Under the pieces are notes generated by a model. The model worked only from the letters and a program-made list of their open reading frames with translations, was not told the origin of the DNA and did no database searches. Shown piece by piece: positions 12,949 to 13,698 of a stretch of DNA of 13,698 nt. Source of the DNA: an uncultured Sutterella sp. (GTDB taxonomy: Bacteria > Pseudomonadota > Gammaproteobacteria > Burkholderiales > Burkholderiaceae_F); assembly GCA_905194315.1 (NCBI GenBank), contig CAJJRX010000043.1, positions 1 through 13,698 of the forward strand. The letters are read 5' to 3'. Made by a program: the position numbers and the translations under genes. The first letter of the stretch is position 1, and each line of letters begins with the position of its first letter.

Positions 12949-13545
12949 ATGACGAACGAAAACGATAAAGAGCATCAGCTCCGGGATGCTCAACAAAACG
13001 GGGAGGAGTCCCCGCAGGATGCAGTGCCGGCTGCGGACAGGGCCACTGTGCAGGCATACGGCCGCAAGGTGCGGTATCTTGTGCGTGCCAGACATGTGAG
13101 AATTCATAATGTCCGTGAGCTCGGGGTGCTGCTTCGCATCACGCGCAAACGTCTGAAACTGAGCGTAACGGACGCTGCCGCCTGCTGCGGTGTCGGTCGC
13201 CGTTTTTACACCGAGCTTGAGCTCGGCAAGGAAAGTGTGCAGTTCAACAGCGTGCTCGCTGTGCTCAATACCCTCGGGCTGACACTTCATCTCGGTGGGG
13301 TGGGGGGACACTACTCGCCTGAGGAGCTCGCCTATGCGAATATCGAACCTCAGCAGGGGGAAGACCGCCATGTGTGGGAGGCCGAATTTGCCAACGATCT
13401 TGAAGCGCCGTTTGGCGCCGAGGTGAAAAAACGCCGTCGCCGTCCCCGTGTCTATCCTGTGCCGACCTGCGATATTACGACCGCAGAGGGGCGTTTCACC
13501 TACAATCCCGAAAGCGGCGTGCTCGAGAAGCCAGAAGAAAAATAA
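12949..13545 (+). CDS. HTH transcriptional regulator with a HipB-like XRE domain
   Basis: The 198-residue protein has a disordered polar N-terminus (1-35), an XRE-type helix-turn-helix at about 56-115 (LGVLLRITRKRLKLSVTDAAACCGVGRRFYTELELGKESVQFNSVLAVLNTLGLTLHL), and an unrecognised C-terminal part with a basic patch KKRRRRPR near 163-170. The HTH core resembles HipB antitoxins, including the ending 'VLNTLGLTLHL', but HipB is about 90 residues and no HipA kinase follows before a strong terminator. It is best described as an orphan regulator, possibly a remnant or rebuilt antitoxin. No clear ribosome site is seen before the ATG. It lies directly behind the flavodoxin terminator and is a single-gene unit. 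Confidence 0.75.
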   Translation: MTNENDKEHQLRDAQQNGEESPQDAVPAADRATVQAYGRKVRYLVRARHVRIHNVRELGVLLRITRKRLKLSVTDAAACCGVGRRFYTELELGKESVQFNSVLAVLNTLGLTLHLGGVGGHYSPEELAYANIEPQQGEDRHVWEAEFANDLEAPFGAEVKKRRRRPRVYPVPTCDITTAEGRFTYNPESGVLEKPEEK

Positions 13546-13575
13546 CAGATTGCGCTTCAGAGTAAGCTTAAGCAG

Positions 13576-13618
13576 AAAGCAGTTACTCACTTACCGGATG
13601 TGAGCAACTGCTTTTTTT
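13576..13618 (+). terminator. intrinsic terminator after the HTH regulator
   Basis: AAAGCAGTT (13576-13584) pairs with AACTGCTTT (13606-13614), enclosing CTCAC/GTGAG (13586-13590, 13600-13604), then a run of T. About 15 pairs in all with one mismatch. Beyond it, to the window end, about 80 bases show no gene. Confidence 0.92.
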
Positions 13619-13698
13619 ATTTCTCTTTAGCGTCTCCGTCCGGAGAGGGTTAAGCTAGTTAGAAATAATTCTGGCTAATTCTACCATCACCCCTTATT

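Noticed and set aside
13621..13698. Short inverted repeats at the right edge
   Set aside because: Arms of five or six bases in 78 nt are too short to call, and the context is cut off by the window end.

Overview
The window reads as part of the chromosome of a Gram-negative betaproteobacterium. The best guess is a gut-type Burkholderiales of the Sutterella/Parasutterella kind. That placement is inferred from the order of the hydrogenase genes (as in hoxKGZMLOQR of Cupriavidus and the hup operons), the protein style and codon use; no rRNA or other marker lies in the window to prove it. No tRNA, rRNA, CRISPR array or insertion sequence was seen.

Left part (1-3281, minus strand): a lyase of the fumarase/argininosuccinate-lyase superfamily is followed by a DASS (SLC13-type) anion transporter. 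The transcript ends at an intrinsic terminator at 428-466, and after it comes a GntR-type regulator cut down to its DNA-binding domain. The block looks like a small regulated uptake-and-cleavage module for an organic acid whose identity the sequence does not give. Upstream of the lyase lies an AT-rich gap (3282-4025) with an operator-like array of AATTGTTCT half-sites (3472-3513), a pair of 12-nt direct repeats (3785-3816) and the likely control region of the hydrogenase.

Centre (4026-10847, plus strand): a membrane-bound, H2-oxidising [NiFe] hydrogenase cluster. Its order is small subunit (hyaA), large subunit (hyaB), cytochrome b (hyaC), then a terminator and a 230-nt stretch rich in predicted hairpins, then maturation endopeptidase (hyaD), a HypC/HupF chaperone, hyaE, hyaF, another terminator, and a rubredoxin with its own upstream region. 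The small subunit has all six proximal-cluster cysteines (61, 63, 64, 159, 164, 193) of oxygen-tolerant group 1d enzymes, and the HypC-like, HyaE, HyaF and rubredoxin genes are the accessory set that goes with such enzymes. The genes together give H2 oxidation on the periplasmic side with electrons passed through cytochrome b to quinone. The general hypABDE genes are not in the window. Structural and maturation genes differ sharply in codon use (GAA versus GAG for Glu), which fits much higher expression of the structural genes.

Right part (10848-13698, plus strand): a GNAT acetyltransferase resembling the serotonin/arylalkylamine acetyltransferase family, the DNA polymerase III epsilon proofreading exonuclease (dnaQ), a small flavodoxin-like protein, and an orphan HTH regulator with a HipB-like domain. 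Clear intrinsic terminators follow the rubredoxin, the flavodoxin and the regulator.

The least explained items are the structured region between hyaC and hyaD (with a possible pseudoknot next to the hyaD start), the operator and repeat architecture in the 3.4-4.0 kb gap, the substrate of the lyase/transporter pair, and the palindrome in front of the rubredoxin gene.
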